Positions 34,344-43,145 of a stretch of DNA of 64,000 nucleotides are shown in pieces. Positions within the stretch are counted from its first letter, which is position 1, and every line of letters starts with the position of its first letter. The DNA is from Pyrinomonadaceae bacterium (GTDB taxonomy: Bacteria; Acidobacteriota; Blastocatellia; Pyrinomonadales; Pyrinomonadaceae). A program made the position numbers and the translations under genes. Below the pieces are notes generated by a model. It made no database searches. It was not told the origin of the DNA and was given only the letters and a program-made list of their open reading frames with translations. The stretch lies in assembly GCA_025054715.1 (NCBI GenBank), contig JANWYH010000001.1:308001-372000 (forward strand), in the 5' to 3' direction.

Positions 34344-35255
34344 ATGAAATTTTGTCCAACTTGCCAGAATGAATATGAAGAAAATATAAAGTTTTGTCCA
34401 AAAGATGGAACGCCGCTTGTTGATAAAGCTTTTCCGCATTTTTCTTCTGAGGCTTTTGATCCAGAAGAAACCGTAATTCGGCACAATCGTCCCGAAACTA
34501 GCCAAATCGTGATTCCTCTTAAGGAAGTTTCAGAAAAAGCACAAACTGCATTTAACGAAGCTCCACAGAAAAAGGAGATAAGCCTTGTAAGTGTCGTGGT
34601 TCTTACTATATTTTTAACTCTTGCTCTTCTTTCGTTAGGTTTTTTTGCGGGTTATCTTTTCTTCTCTTCAAGGGCTGATCAGGCGATGAATGCAAATGTG
34701 AATGTTTTTAATGCGAATGCAAGTTTAGCTAATACGAATTCTGGGTTAAACTACAATGCCAACACGAATCTAGCTTTTAACTCAAATGTATTCAATAGCA
34801 ATATAAGCAATACAAATACCAAACCTTCGCCCGCTCAAACTCCAACCAAAACACCTTCTCCTGAGCCGACCGTATCTCCAACTACTGTTCAACAGCAAAG
34901 TAACGTGAACGTTACACCCACGCCTGCTTCATCACCTTCTCCAACAGAAACAAAACCTTCGCCGACGCCGCCAGGAATTGTTGAGGTAGGAAGATTAAAC
35001 AGTAGGGCTATAGAGTTAGTAAGACCTGAATATCCACAGAACGCAAGACAGATGGGTGCTTCTGGAATAGTCGTCATAAGAGTTTTGATTGATGAAGAAG
35101 GAAAGGTTATTATGGCAAAGGCAATTAGCGGTCACATGCTTTTGCGTAGCTCAGCTGAAGATGCAGCAAAGCAGTCAAAGTTTGCACCCGTGATTGTTGA
35201 CGGGAAACCCACTAAGGCAAGCGGAGTAGTTTTATACAACTTTGTCATGCAGTAG
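34344..35255 (+). CDS. Zinc-ribbon membrane protein with periplasmic TonB C-terminal domain
   Basis: Order in 303 residues: a cytoplasmic zinc ribbon (CPTC at 4-7 and CPKDG at about 19-23), a linker, one membrane helix (about 82-107), a low-complexity Asn-rich then Pro/Ser/Thr-rich periplasmic linker to about 215, and a TonB C-terminal domain (ELVRPEYPQNARQMGASG, then VIDEEGKV-like strands and AKQSKFAPVIVDGK). The TonB domain normally contacts outer-membrane receptors or acts as a periplasmic binding module. The helix lacks an evident energised His-Ser motif of true TonB. It is followed by yjbQ with a four-base gap. The zinc ribbon is the same kind as in the two kinase-like proteins at 2993 and 6171. 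Confidence 0.85.
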   Translation: MKFCPTCQNEYEENIKFCPKDGTPLVDKAFPHFSSEAFDPEETVIRHNRPETSQIVIPLKEVSEKAQTAFNEAPQKKEISLVSVVVLTIFLTLALLSLGFFAGYLFFSSRADQAMNANVNVFNANASLANTNSGLNYNANTNLAFNSNVFNSNISNTNTKPSPAQTPTKTPSPEPTVSPTTVQQQSNVNVTPTPASSPSPTETKPSPTPPGIVEVGRLNSRAIELVRPEYPQNARQMGASGIVVIRVLIDEEGKVIMAKAISGHMLLRSSAEDAAKQSKFAPVIVDGKPTKASGVVLYNFVMQ

Positions 35256-35259
35256 CTTT

Positions 35260-35649
35260 ATGCAAACAATAAAGGTGCATTCACGTCAACGAGAAGAGAT
35301 GATAGAAATTACATCGCAAGTAATTGATCTGCTTCCTAGAACAGGTGAAGGCATTTGCTTTTTATTTGTTCAGCATACAACCTGCGGAGTTACTGTTAAT
35401 GAAAGTGCTGATCCGGACGTAAAACACGATATTCTTCTTTTTCTCAGAAAGAAAGTGCCACAAGTTTTTGAAGGTTTCAGGCATTTTGAAAACAATTCTG
35501 ATGCTCATATAAAAGCCTCTTTGATTGGGCCTTACGCAGTTATTCCTTTCAAAGACGGAAAACTGCTTTTAGGCCGCTGGCAAGGAATTTTTCTCTGTGA
35601 ATTTGATGGTCCAAGAGAGAGAAGTATAATTCTGAAGATCATAACCTAG
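35260..35649 (+). CDS. yjbQ: YjbQ/UPF0047 family protein
   Basis: The protein has the compact beta-rich UPF0047 fold with the conserved segment CFLFVQHTTCGVTVNESADP and HFENNSDAHIKASLIGPY. The His residues are the likely metal ligands. Family members have been reported to complement thiamine-phosphate synthase loss weakly, but the physiological role is unsettled. The start at 35260 (129 residues) gives the usual MQTIKVHSRQREE opening. An upstream ATG at 35242 overlaps the TonB-C gene and adds six residues. It is the second gene of that pair and the adjacency carries no clear functional link. Confidence 0.85.
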   Translation: MQTIKVHSRQREEMIEITSQVIDLLPRTGEGICFLFVQHTTCGVTVNESADPDVKHDILLFLRKKVPQVFEGFRHFENNSDAHIKASLIGPYAVIPFKDGKLLLGRWQGIFLCEFDGPRERSIILKIIT

Positions 35650-35654
35650 CTTTT

Positions 35655-35684
35655 TTGACTAAGAGCGGATAATGAACCTATAAG
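35655..35684 (+). promoter_or_regulatory. Predicted promoter of the M36 protease gene
   Basis: TTGACT (35655-35660) and TATAAG (35679-35684) are separated by 18 bases. This gives a leader of about 115 bases before the ATG at 35805. AAAGGAGG lies upstream of that ATG with a rather long gap. Hexamers are good but unverified. Confidence 0.55.
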
Positions 35685-35804
35685 TAGTCTTGCATCTGGT
35701 AGTTCTTTGTGATAAAAGTATAAAAACCGCTTATTGCTTTTTTGTTTTCACTAAAGGGTGACAAGTGGAAAGCTACAAGAATAAAGGAGGGGTATTTCAA
35801 AAAC

Positions 35805-38800
35805 ATGTGGAAAAAGCTAGATGAAACAAGGAAAGGACTTTTAATAAGTCTGTTCGCGGTTGGATTGCTGGTTGGAATAATGTTTGTTCCGCAGCTTTTC
35901 CAATCGGAGGCGAGCGAAAAAAATGGTAAGCCTAAAAAGGGGCTTTTCCAAAGGACGGAAAGCCACGAGGAAGGCTTAGAAAATTACGATATTCGCGAAG
36001 ATAAGTCAGAGGCTGCTCAAGAAGCTCTGCTGAAGTTTCGCGAAAAGTCAGGTAAAGATGCAGCAGCAATTGCCGACATAAGAGAAGGCTTTGTTCGTGG
36101 AGAAGAAAATCTCCGCAGACGCGTTCCTAGCCTTAAGGTGGAATACAATTCGGACATAAGAATACCTGAAGTTATTACGCCTGATGTTTGGAAAGCGGAG
36201 ATTGAAAGGCTTACAGAGCCGTCGCAGATGAAGCGTTCCGAAATATTGCGTAACTTCGTCAAGCAGAACAACGAGCTATTTGGAGTTAGTGATAGTCAGG
36301 CGGATGCTTTAGTTGTTTTGTCTGATTATGAAAATCCTGCTGGCAACATGGGCTTTGCTCATCTTGAACAGAGAATCAACGGTGTGCCGGTATTTCGTGG
36401 TGAGGTTAAAGCTGGATTCACTAAAAACGGCGAGATCATACGTGTCGTAAATAACCTAGCCCCTGGTCTTGACTATCAAAGTCTTTCGACCGATTTCAGA
36501 AATCCAGTTGATGCTGTTATTGCAGCAGCAAGATACGCCAACTATGAATTGAAAGAAGGCGATACAACGCCGAATGCAGCAGCTTCTGATGATTTGAAAG
36601 TGAAATTCGGTAGAGGCGGTGATTGGGATATTACAGCTGAAAAGATGTATTTCCCGACAGAGCCGGGTGTTGCCGTTCCAGCATGGCGAGTCTTGATTTG
36701 GAAGCCTGTGAATGCTTACTACGTCATAGTTGATGCTGAAACCGGAACAATGCTATGGCGTAAAAACATCACTGAAGATCAGACTCAACCGGCGACATAC
36801 AATGTTTATGCTAATCCAAATGCATTCATACCGGTTCACGACAGCCCTGCCCCATTTACTCCAGGACCTACCGATCCTACAACAGGCGCTCAAGCACCTG
36901 TAATCAACCGAGTCAATCAAACTCGTGTCGGTAATGAACCTCCATATACGTTTAATAACAATGGTTGGATCAACGATGGTCAAAACGTAACTGACGGAAA
37001 TGCCGTAGAGGCTGGTATTGATCGTGACGGGGTTAATGGGGTTGATGCGCCTCAGACAGGAAGTCCCAACAGAGTGTTTACTACCTCTTCTCCAGCATGG
37101 AATCCTCCGCCTGGAAATCCAGCACCCGGAGATGATCCGCTTACTCCGCAGGCGCAAAGAGGTGCTGTTATTCAAATGTTCTGGGTAATGAACTGGTATC
37201 ATGATGAACTTTACCGATTAGGGTTTACTGAACCAGCTTTTAATTTCCAGCACGACAACTTCGGTCGTGGTGGCTTAGGTAACGACCGCGTATCGGCAGA
37301 AGGACAAGACTCTTCGGGAACGAATAACGCAAACTTTGCTACACCAGCTGACGGCGGACGAGGCCGCATGCAAATGTATATTTGGACGGGGCCAACCCCA
37401 GACTACGACGGAACGACTGATGCAGATGTGATAATTCACGAGGTTACTCACGGGCTTTCGAATCGTTTGCATGGAAATGCTAGTGGACTTACATCAAATA
37501 TGTCTCGAGGTATGGGCGAAGGTTGGTCAGATTGGTATGCTCACGTCATGCTAAGTGAGCCGACCGATCCGATAAATGGGATTTACACAACTGGTGGCTA
37601 TGTAACTTACCTTGTGGTTTCCGGTTTTACCGCAAACTATTACTACGGTATTCGCCGTTTCCCGAAAGCGGTTATCTCTTTTACGGGTGGACCTTCAAGA
37701 CCAGCTTGTGGCAATGCTCCGTGTCCACATAATCCTTTGACTTTCAGGCATTTGAATTCTAACTGCAATACTGAAATAGGAACAACCACATCAGCAAACA
37801 TAAGCGCCTTTCCTCGTGGTCCTATTGGTAGCTCGACATGTGATCAAGTGCACAATGCTGGGGAGATTTGGAGTTCAGCTCTTTGGGAAGTGCGTTCGCT
37901 GATGGTTCAGCGTCTTGGCTGGGCTAATGGAACAAGATGCGTTCTTCAAGTAGTTACTGATGGAATGAAGCTTTCACCTTTGAATCCGACTTTCCTTCAA
38001 GGACGTGATTCCATAATTCAGGCAGCAACTTCACTTCCTGCCGCTTGTGGAACCTCATCGGCTAATGTCAGCGATATTCGAGAAGGTTTCCGTCGTCGTG
38101 GTATGGGCTTTAGCGCTAGTATTCAGTCAACGTCGCCTGCACAGGTGACAGAAGCTTTTGATTATCCAAACGTTCAATACACCGATCCTCTCGTAGTTAG
38201 CGACTCTCCCGGTGATAATGACGGCTATCCTGAGCCGGGTGAGAATCTTCTAATAAGCGTTTCGGTTAGAAACAATACTGGCGCAACCATAAACAATGTG
38301 TTCGCTAACATCAACGGTGGGCCAAATGTAAGTTATGGAAACATTGCTGATGGGCAGACCGTAACTAGGCAAATTCCTTATACAGTTCCAGCAAGTGCGC
38401 CTTGCGGAAGCATGCATCAGATTCAGATAAATGTTTCTAGTGACGTAGGAACCCAAGCACCTGTAACCAGGGAATTCCGACTCGGAGTTCCAGTAGGAGG
38501 TCCTCCAGTTACATTCTCAAATACTCAGACTTTGACAATTCCAGATAATGGTCCGACAACTCCTTATGGGACCACAATCAATGTTTCTGGGCTTACTGGT
38601 AACAAGAAGATAAAGTTCGAAGTTACAGGTATCACCCATACATTTCCAGCAGACCTTGACTTCTTGCTTGTTGGACCAGGTGGGCAGAAATACATCTTCT
38701 TGTCTGACTCAGGTGGTAGTGGTGATGTAGTCAACCTTACGTTTACCTTAAGCGATTCAGCTACTCAGCAACCTTCTACCACGCAGTGGACTGCAGGGGA

Positions 38801-39872
38801 GTTTTTACCTTACAACTCAGGTGCAAATGACCCATTCCCAACTCCAGCTCCATCAGGTCCATATTCAAATGCAGCACCTGCTGGAACCGACACATTTACC
38901 TCTACATTTGGCATGAATGGAGCCAACCTAAACGGAACATGGACGCTATATGTTGTTGATGATGCTGCTGGCGACTCAGGAACGATGGCCGGTTGGAAAC
39001 TTACTTTCGAATCGGATGACTACACTTGTAGCTTGTCGCCTAGTGTCAGGTCCAGGGCTGATTTTGACGGTGACGGTAGGACTGACATATCGGTTTATCG
39101 TCAATCGAATAATACTTGGTATTTGCAGCGTTCAACAGCTGGATTTACCTCCGTATTGTGGGGTTCGGGAAGTGACATCCCGGTTCCAGGTGACTACGAC
39201 GGAGATGGTAAAGCAGATATAGCCGTCTATCGCGGAAATAATGCGCCTGGACTGTATGATTACTTTGTTCTCAGAAGCAGCACGAACACTTTAATGTCTG
39301 TTGAATGGGGACTAAGCGGAGACATTCCAGTTACGGGTGATTATGATGGTGATGGTAAGTTTGATTATGCCTTGTATCGGCCCTCAGATAATTACTGGTA
39401 TATTCTGAAGGGTAGCGACTTTACGATTCTTTCTATGACCCAATTTGGTCAATCTGGAGATGTGCCGCTGACAGGTGATTTCGACGGAGATGGTAAGAGC
39501 GATAGAGCTGTTTACCGTGGTGGGACATGGATCATACAACGTTCGAGCGGTGGGCAAGTATCGATTTCATGGGGCTTGCCAACTGATGCACCTGTTCCTG
39601 CGGATTACGATGGCGACAATAAGGATGATGTAGCGGTATTCCGCAATGGAACTTGGTACATCATGAGAAGCACGGATAACTCGATGCAAGTGGTTAATTT
39701 TGGTGCTTCTGGAGATGTGCCTGTGCCAGGTGACTATGATGGAGACGGAAAAGATGATGTCGCCGTTTACAGGAATGGCACCTGGTATGTAAATCGTTCA
39801 ACTTCCGGATTCCTTGCAGCCGTGTTTGGGCTTGGAACAGATACGGCATTGCCGAAGAGATACATTCCGTAA
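35805..39872 (+). CDS. Secreted fungalysin-type metalloprotease (M36) with P-like domain and FG-GAP repeats
   Basis: A TTG at 35742 is possible, but ATG 35805 gives a signal anchor (residues about 10-28) straight after the start (1355 residues). Domains in order: a propeptide to about residue 330, the M36 catalytic domain with HEVTH at 545-549 and GEGWSDW with third ligand Glu572, then a CARDB/beta-sandwich region. A proprotein-convertase P-like jelly-roll follows at about 905-1065, and then six FG-GAP/VCBS-type repeats from about 1085, each opening with D-x-DGDG (for example GDYDGDGKADIAVYRG). The repeats should bind calcium. It is a large exported protease that matures by propeptide removal. 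It has its own promoter, and two terminators follow, so it stands alone. Confidence 0.92.
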   Translation: MWKKLDETRKGLLISLFAVGLLVGIMFVPQLFQSEASEKNGKPKKGLFQRTESHEEGLENYDIREDKSEAAQEALLKFREKSGKDAAAIADIREGFVRGEENLRRRVPSLKVEYNSDIRIPEVITPDVWKAEIERLTEPSQMKRSEILRNFVKQNNELFGVSDSQADALVVLSDYENPAGNMGFAHLEQRINGVPVFRGEVKAGFTKNGEIIRVVNNLAPGLDYQSLSTDFRNPVDAVIAAARYANYELKEGDTTPNAAASDDLKVKFGRGGDWDITAEKMYFPTEPGVAVPAWRVLIWKPVNAYYVIVDAETGTMLWRKNITEDQTQPATYNVYANPNAFIPVHDSPAPFTPGPTDPTTGAQAPVINRVNQTRVGNEPPYTFNNNGWINDGQNVTDGNAVEAGIDRDGVNGVDAPQTGSPNRVFTTSSPAWNPPPGNPAPGDDPLTPQAQRGAVIQMFWVMNWYHDELYRLGFTEPAFNFQHDNFGRGGLGNDRVSAEGQDSSGTNNANFATPADGGRGRMQMYIWTGPTPDYDGTTDADVIIHEVTHGLSNRLHGNASGLTSNMSRGMGEGWSDWYAHVMLSEPTDPINGIYTTGGYVTYLVVSGFTANYYYGIRRFPKAVISFTGGPSRPACGNAPCPHNPLTFRHLNSNCNTEIGTTTSANISAFPRGPIGSSTCDQVHNAGEIWSSALWEVRSLMVQRLGWANGTRCVLQVVTDGMKLSPLNPTFLQGRDSIIQAATSLPAACGTSSANVSDIREGFRRRGMGFSASIQSTSPAQVTEAFDYPNVQYTDPLVVSDSPGDNDGYPEPGENLLISVSVRNNTGATINNVFANINGGPNVSYGNIADGQTVTRQIPYTVPASAPCGSMHQIQINVSSDVGTQAPVTREFRLGVPVGGPPVTFSNTQTLTIPDNGPTTPYGTTINVSGLTGNKKIKFEVTGITHTFPADLDFLLVGPGGQKYIFLSDSGGSGDVVNLTFTLSDSATQQPSTTQWTAGEFLPYNSGANDPFPTPAPSGPYSNAAPAGTDTFTSTFGMNGANLNGTWTLYVVDDAAGDSGTMAGWKLTFESDDYTCSLSPSVRSRADFDGDGRTDISVYRQSNNTWYLQRSTAGFTSVLWGSGSDIPVPGDYDGDGKADIAVYRGNNAPGLYDYFVLRSSTNTLMSVEWGLSGDIPVTGDYDGDGKFDYALYRPSDNYWYILKGSDFTILSMTQFGQSGDVPLTGDFDGDGKSDRAVYRGGTWIIQRSSGGQVSISWGLPTDAPVPADYDGDNKDDVAVFRNGTWYIMRSTDNSMQVVNFGASGDVPVPGDYDGDGKDDVAVYRNGTWYVNRSTSGFLAAVFGLGTDTALPKRYIP

Positions 39873-39890
39873 AAACGCTTACGGAATTTT
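39865..39890 (+). terminator. Hairpin at the end of the protease gene
   Basis: TTCCGTAA (39865-39872) and TTACGGAA (39879-39886) pair perfectly and enclose a six-base loop. The left arm includes the stop codon, and four T follow. It acts in tandem with the next hairpin. Confidence 0.6.
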
Positions 39891-39895
39891 CATTA

Positions 39896-39943
39896 AAGCC
39901 GGTTTGGGAGGTTGCAAAAGCCTTCCGAACCGGCTTACTTTTT
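39896..39943 (+). terminator. Strong rho-independent terminator
   Basis: AAGCCGGTTTGGGAGG (39896-39911) and CCTTCCGAACCGGCTT (39921-39936) pair over 16 positions with one G-T type mismatch and a loop of nine bases, followed by ACTTTTT. It lies immediately before the methyltransferase ATG at 39948, so the methyltransferase must have its own promoter or depend on read-through. Confidence 0.9.
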
Positions 39944-39947
39944 AATC

Positions 39948-40781
39948 ATGAATTGTCCGATTTGTGGTTCTCAGGCGGAGCTTGCTTTCTCTGCTAGAGG
40001 GTTTCCAATAAGTGATTGCAGCATTTGCCGACATAGATTTGTTGATTTTCCTGTGGATGAAAATTTCATTCGAGAAGTTTATTCGGATGCATACTTTACG
40101 GGGGGTGGTGCAGGATATGCAGATTACCTTGCTGATGCAGAAATTTTAAGAGAAAGAGGTAGATATTATGCTAGATTAGCTTCAAGGTATGTGACGAATA
40201 AAAAGTTGTTAGACGTGGGTGCAGCGGCTGGCTTCGTTTTACAAGGATTTGTTGATGAAGGCTGGCAAGGTTCTGGCATTGAAATAAACAAAACAATGGC
40301 AAGATATGCAAGAGAAAAGCTAAATCTTACAGTTTTTACGGGTAGTTTTGAAAACTTTCAAGGCAAAGGTGAATTTTCTTTAATTTCGATGATCCAAGTA
40401 GTTGCACATTTTTACGATTTGAAGGCTGCTTTTCAAAATGCTCACAGTTTACTCTCTAAAAATGGCGTTTTACTGATTGAAACTTGGAATTTTAGAAGCA
40501 TAACGGCAAGGATTTTCGGAAGGAAATGGCATGAATATTCACCGCCAAGCGTTTTACATTGGTTTTCACCTGAGAGCTTAACCGGAGTTTTGTCAAAATT
40601 TGGTTTTGTTAAGATAGCACAAGGACGCCCGAAAAAAGTAATATCTGGTCGTCACGCAAGATCTCTACTTCATTATCTCTTAGGAAAACGTTTCTTTCCA
40701 GTTTTGAAACTTATTCCTGACCGAATAAGGATAATTTATCCTGCAGAAGACCTTTTTTGGGCTTTATATAGAAAAAAATGA
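39948..40781 (+). CDS. Zinc-ribbon SAM-dependent methyltransferase
   Basis: The start at ATG 39948 (277 residues) avoids a frame extending back through the terminator. The N-terminus has a CPIC plus CSIC zinc knuckle, and residues about 80-190 form a class I methyltransferase: LLDVGAAAGFVLQGFVDEGW (motif I), GIEINKTMARYA, then the SLISMIQVVAH strand and an ETWN motif. This layout is typical of methyltransferases acting on sugars or small metabolites of surface polymers, but the substrate is unknown. It overlaps the next gene by four bases, and the pair looks like part of a glycan operon. No ribosome binding site is obvious. Confidence 0.85.
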   Translation: MNCPICGSQAELAFSARGFPISDCSICRHRFVDFPVDENFIREVYSDAYFTGGGAGYADYLADAEILRERGRYYARLASRYVTNKKLLDVGAAAGFVLQGFVDEGWQGSGIEINKTMARYAREKLNLTVFTGSFENFQGKGEFSLISMIQVVAHFYDLKAAFQNAHSLLSKNGVLLIETWNFRSITARIFGRKWHEYSPPSVLHWFSPESLTGVLSKFGFVKIAQGRPKKVISGRHARSLLHYLLGKRFFPVLKLIPDRIRIIYPAEDLFWALYRKK

Positions 40782-42256
40782 AAGGGAAGTATCTATTAGT
40801 TTTAATGTTAACTCACGCCGCGATAGCGATTTTTTTGTCCTACCGATTGAATGTATGGGCGGATGAAGCTTCTTCGCTTTTTAGCACTGAAGGAAGCTTC
40901 TTGGACTTTTTTAGAAACGCTATTGTTAACGAAAAACAAGCGCCACTTTACTTTGTCTTGCTAGGAATTTGGCGGAAAGTTTACGATTCTATTTTTTTTG
41001 CAAGGATACTGTCTTTGATGTTTAGTCTTTTTGCGATAAAAGTTTTCAGTAACTTAACTGAAAAGCTTGTATTTGATAGGTTAAAAGCTAACTTATTGGT
41101 AACCTTGTTTGCAATTCACCCCTTTTTAGTGTGGGCAAGCACCGAAATAAGAATGTATTCGCTTACAGTTCTGCTTTCAGTTTGGCTAATTTATGTCTTT
41201 GTGGTGCTACTTGAAGAGAAAGCTCGGTCTTGGGCTTGCTTTGTTTTACTTTCTGCGTTGGCAATTTATGTAAACTACTATCTCGGATTTACTTTATTGG
41301 CAATTTTTCTTGCTGTTTTAGTTTTCAAGAAAAATGTAAAGAAGTTCACAATAGGACTTCTTACAGTCGCAGTTTTGATTTCACCTCTATTTTTGATAGT
41401 CGTTGAACAGTTCTTTGTTAACACTTCTGGCTTTAGGGAAGAAAAGAGCTTAGTTGAAGGAATCAAGACCCTGTGGAATCATCTTTTGACGTTTACGTTG
41501 CCGATAGGGCTTTTTCCAATAACCGAGTCGGACACGATAGCGGTTTTAAGAAACTGGCTAATGCGCATTTTTGTTATAATACTTTTGATTTTTTCTTGGC
41601 ATAAAGGAGTATTTTTTTCGGAAACGGCTTTGCTTTTTACGATTTTATCGACAGTTATCGGGTTTTGCCTTCTGTTGGCTTATTTTTTTCTTGGCATAGA
41701 TTACTTTCAAGTTCGGCATGCTTCGGTTCTATTTGTTCCTCTGTTTTTCTTGTTTTGGTTTTTGCTTTTTGAGGCTTTGCCGAAGAAAATTTTGATTTTT
41801 TTTGCAGCAGTTTGTTTTTTGGCATATGGATACTCTTTTTATGTTGAATACAAGCCAATGGCAAAAAGGGGTGACTGGGCTAGGGTAGCAAGGTTCATAG
41901 AGGAAAATGAGCATCCGTCTCAGCCTATAGTTGTTTTTCGTTGTTACGATGCGTTAGCTTTGCGTTATCACTATAAAGGTTTAAACATTATTCTTCCAGA
42001 TGAAAAGTTTTTTGATTGGGGTCTTGAGGGGGAGAGAAATTCAGAAAATGCTTTTCGTAATCAGATAAAATTTGTTATTTCTAAAGTGCCTAAAGACGCG
42101 GTGGAAGTCTGGCTTGTTACCGAACAGATTTGTCAGGAACAAACTCCAGCGTGTCGAGATTTGGAGAATTTTGTGGTTTCAAATTACACTATTCTGTTGC
42201 AGAAGGACTTTTATCTTGAAAGAGTAAGACTTTTAAGAAGGAAAGATGAAAGGTAA
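40778..42256 (+). CDS. GT39-like membrane glycosyltransferase
   Basis: The 492-residue protein has about ten to twelve membrane helices with a first luminal/periplasmic loop containing NVWADEASS, which includes the Asp-Glu pair of GT39/ArnT-type polyprenyl-sugar transferases. Further conserved features are the EKQAPLYFVLLGIW segment and STEIRMYSL, as in membrane glycosyltransferases that use a lipid-linked sugar donor. The C-terminal soluble part (about 385-492) has Cys residues and may face the periplasm. It overlaps the preceding methyltransferase and the following zinc-ribbon gene, so all three are probably coupled. The acceptor is unknown. Confidence 0.78.
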   Translation: MKGKYLLVLMLTHAAIAIFLSYRLNVWADEASSLFSTEGSFLDFFRNAIVNEKQAPLYFVLLGIWRKVYDSIFFARILSLMFSLFAIKVFSNLTEKLVFDRLKANLLVTLFAIHPFLVWASTEIRMYSLTVLLSVWLIYVFVVLLEEKARSWACFVLLSALAIYVNYYLGFTLLAIFLAVLVFKKNVKKFTIGLLTVAVLISPLFLIVVEQFFVNTSGFREEKSLVEGIKTLWNHLLTFTLPIGLFPITESDTIAVLRNWLMRIFVIILLIFSWHKGVFFSETALLFTILSTVIGFCLLLAYFFLGIDYFQVRHASVLFVPLFFLFWFLLFEALPKKILIFFAAVCFLAYGYSFYVEYKPMAKRGDWARVARFIEENEHPSQPIVVFRCYDALALRYHYKGLNIILPDEKFFDWGLEGERNSENAFRNQIKFVISKVPKDAVEVWLVTEQICQEQTPACRDLENFVVSNYTILLQKDFYLERVRLLRRKDER

Positions 42257-42443
42257 CGACAAGGAAAAACCAGTTAGAAGATGCTACGAATGCGATCGCG
42301 AGACGCGCTATTACAACGTTTTCATCACACCAACAAATGAAGAAAGGGTTGTCTGTTGGGAATGTTTAAGAAGAGAAGAAAGAGGCTTTTTTGCAAAAAG
42401 AGACTTTCATCGAATGTCGCGTTTTGGGGTGATTCCAAGATAA
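42246..42443 (+). CDS. Small zinc-ribbon protein
   Basis: The 65-residue protein begins inside the end of the glycosyltransferase gene (11-base overlap). It has CYECDRETRYYNVFI and VVCWECLRREER, so two CxxC knuckles about 25 residues apart make a complete zinc ribbon. The rest is very basic. I recognise no named family. Its compact fold, frame coupling and spacing of 29 bases before def make it a real gene rather than chance. Roles in RNA or DNA binding or as an adaptor are guesses. Confidence 0.7.
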   Translation: MKGNDKEKPVRRCYECDRETRYYNVFITPTNEERVVCWECLRREERGFFAKRDFHRMSRFGVIPR

Positions 42444-42472
42444 TGTTTCCTGTCAGTTAGGTTTTCTCCTGT

Positions 42473-42961
42473 ATGGCTGTAAGAAAAATAGCAGAGTATC
42501 CTGAGGAAGTTCTATTTAAGGTGGGAGCGGCAGTTGACACTTTTGACGAAGAGCTGGAAAAGCTTTGTGAGGACATGTTTGAAACGATGTATCAGGCAGA
42601 AGGAGTAGGACTTGCTGCGCCGCAGATAGGGGTTTCTCTGAGGCTTTTCGTCATGGATTGCGACGGAATAAAGCTTGTTGCTGCAAATCCGGAAATTTTA
42701 AAAACCGAAGGTGAGCAATCCGGGCAAGAAGGATGTCTTTCTATTGGTCGAGTCCCTGCTGTTGTTGTGCGTCCGAACAAAGTGGTAATGAGAGCGCAAA
42801 ATCTAAAAGGTGAGTGGTATGAGCAGGAGGTTGAAGGACTTGCGGCAAGATGTATTCTTCACGAGACAGATCATTGTGACGGAAAACTTTTCATTAACTA
42901 CTTACCAAAGCTGAGAAAGGAGATGGTCATTAAAAAGTTTTTGAAGGAAAAAAGAAAGTAA
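42473..42961 (+). CDS. def: Peptide deformylase
   Basis: Peptide deformylase removes the formyl group from new protein N-termini. The three signature motifs are complete: GVGLAAPQIG (motif I), EGCLSIG (motif II, metal-binding Cys) and HETDH (motif III, the two His and the catalytic Glu). At 162 residues it is the normal length, although motif II is EGCLSIG rather than EGCLSxP. It is the fourth gene of the 39948-42961 run. No fmt gene lies beside it in this window. Confidence 0.96.
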   Translation: MAVRKIAEYPEEVLFKVGAAVDTFDEELEKLCEDMFETMYQAEGVGLAAPQIGVSLRLFVMDCDGIKLVAANPEILKTEGEQSGQEGCLSIGRVPAVVVRPNKVVMRAQNLKGEWYEQEVEGLAARCILHETDHCDGKLFINYLPKLRKEMVIKKFLKEKRK

Positions 42962-43026
42962 GTTTGACGAACAAAACGAGCACCGAGGTCTGTTTTTTTC
43001 AATCAAAACTTTCAGCTTTTGCAAAA

Positions 43027-43055
43027 TTGCAGAAAAATGCGTTTTATTCTAAATT
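43027..43055 (+). promoter_or_regulatory. Predicted promoter of the aldolase gene
   Basis: TTGCAG (43027-43032) and TAAATT (43050-43055) are separated by 17 bases, about 90 bases before the aldolase ATG at 43146. The rest of the 184-base gap from 42962 shows no gene. Confidence 0.4.
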
Positions 43056-43145
43056 TTTATTTCTATTATTTTTCAGGTTTCGTTTTGTGAAGGAAGCGAA
43101 AGAGCTCTTGTGATAAAGTTTTTTATTCCAAAAGGAGAGAAGGTT

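Noticed and set aside
36753-37202. A 149-residue minus-strand frame within the M36 protease.
   Set aside because: It lies wholly in the catalytic gene, has no start signal and no recognisable motif; the plus-strand protein is continuous there.
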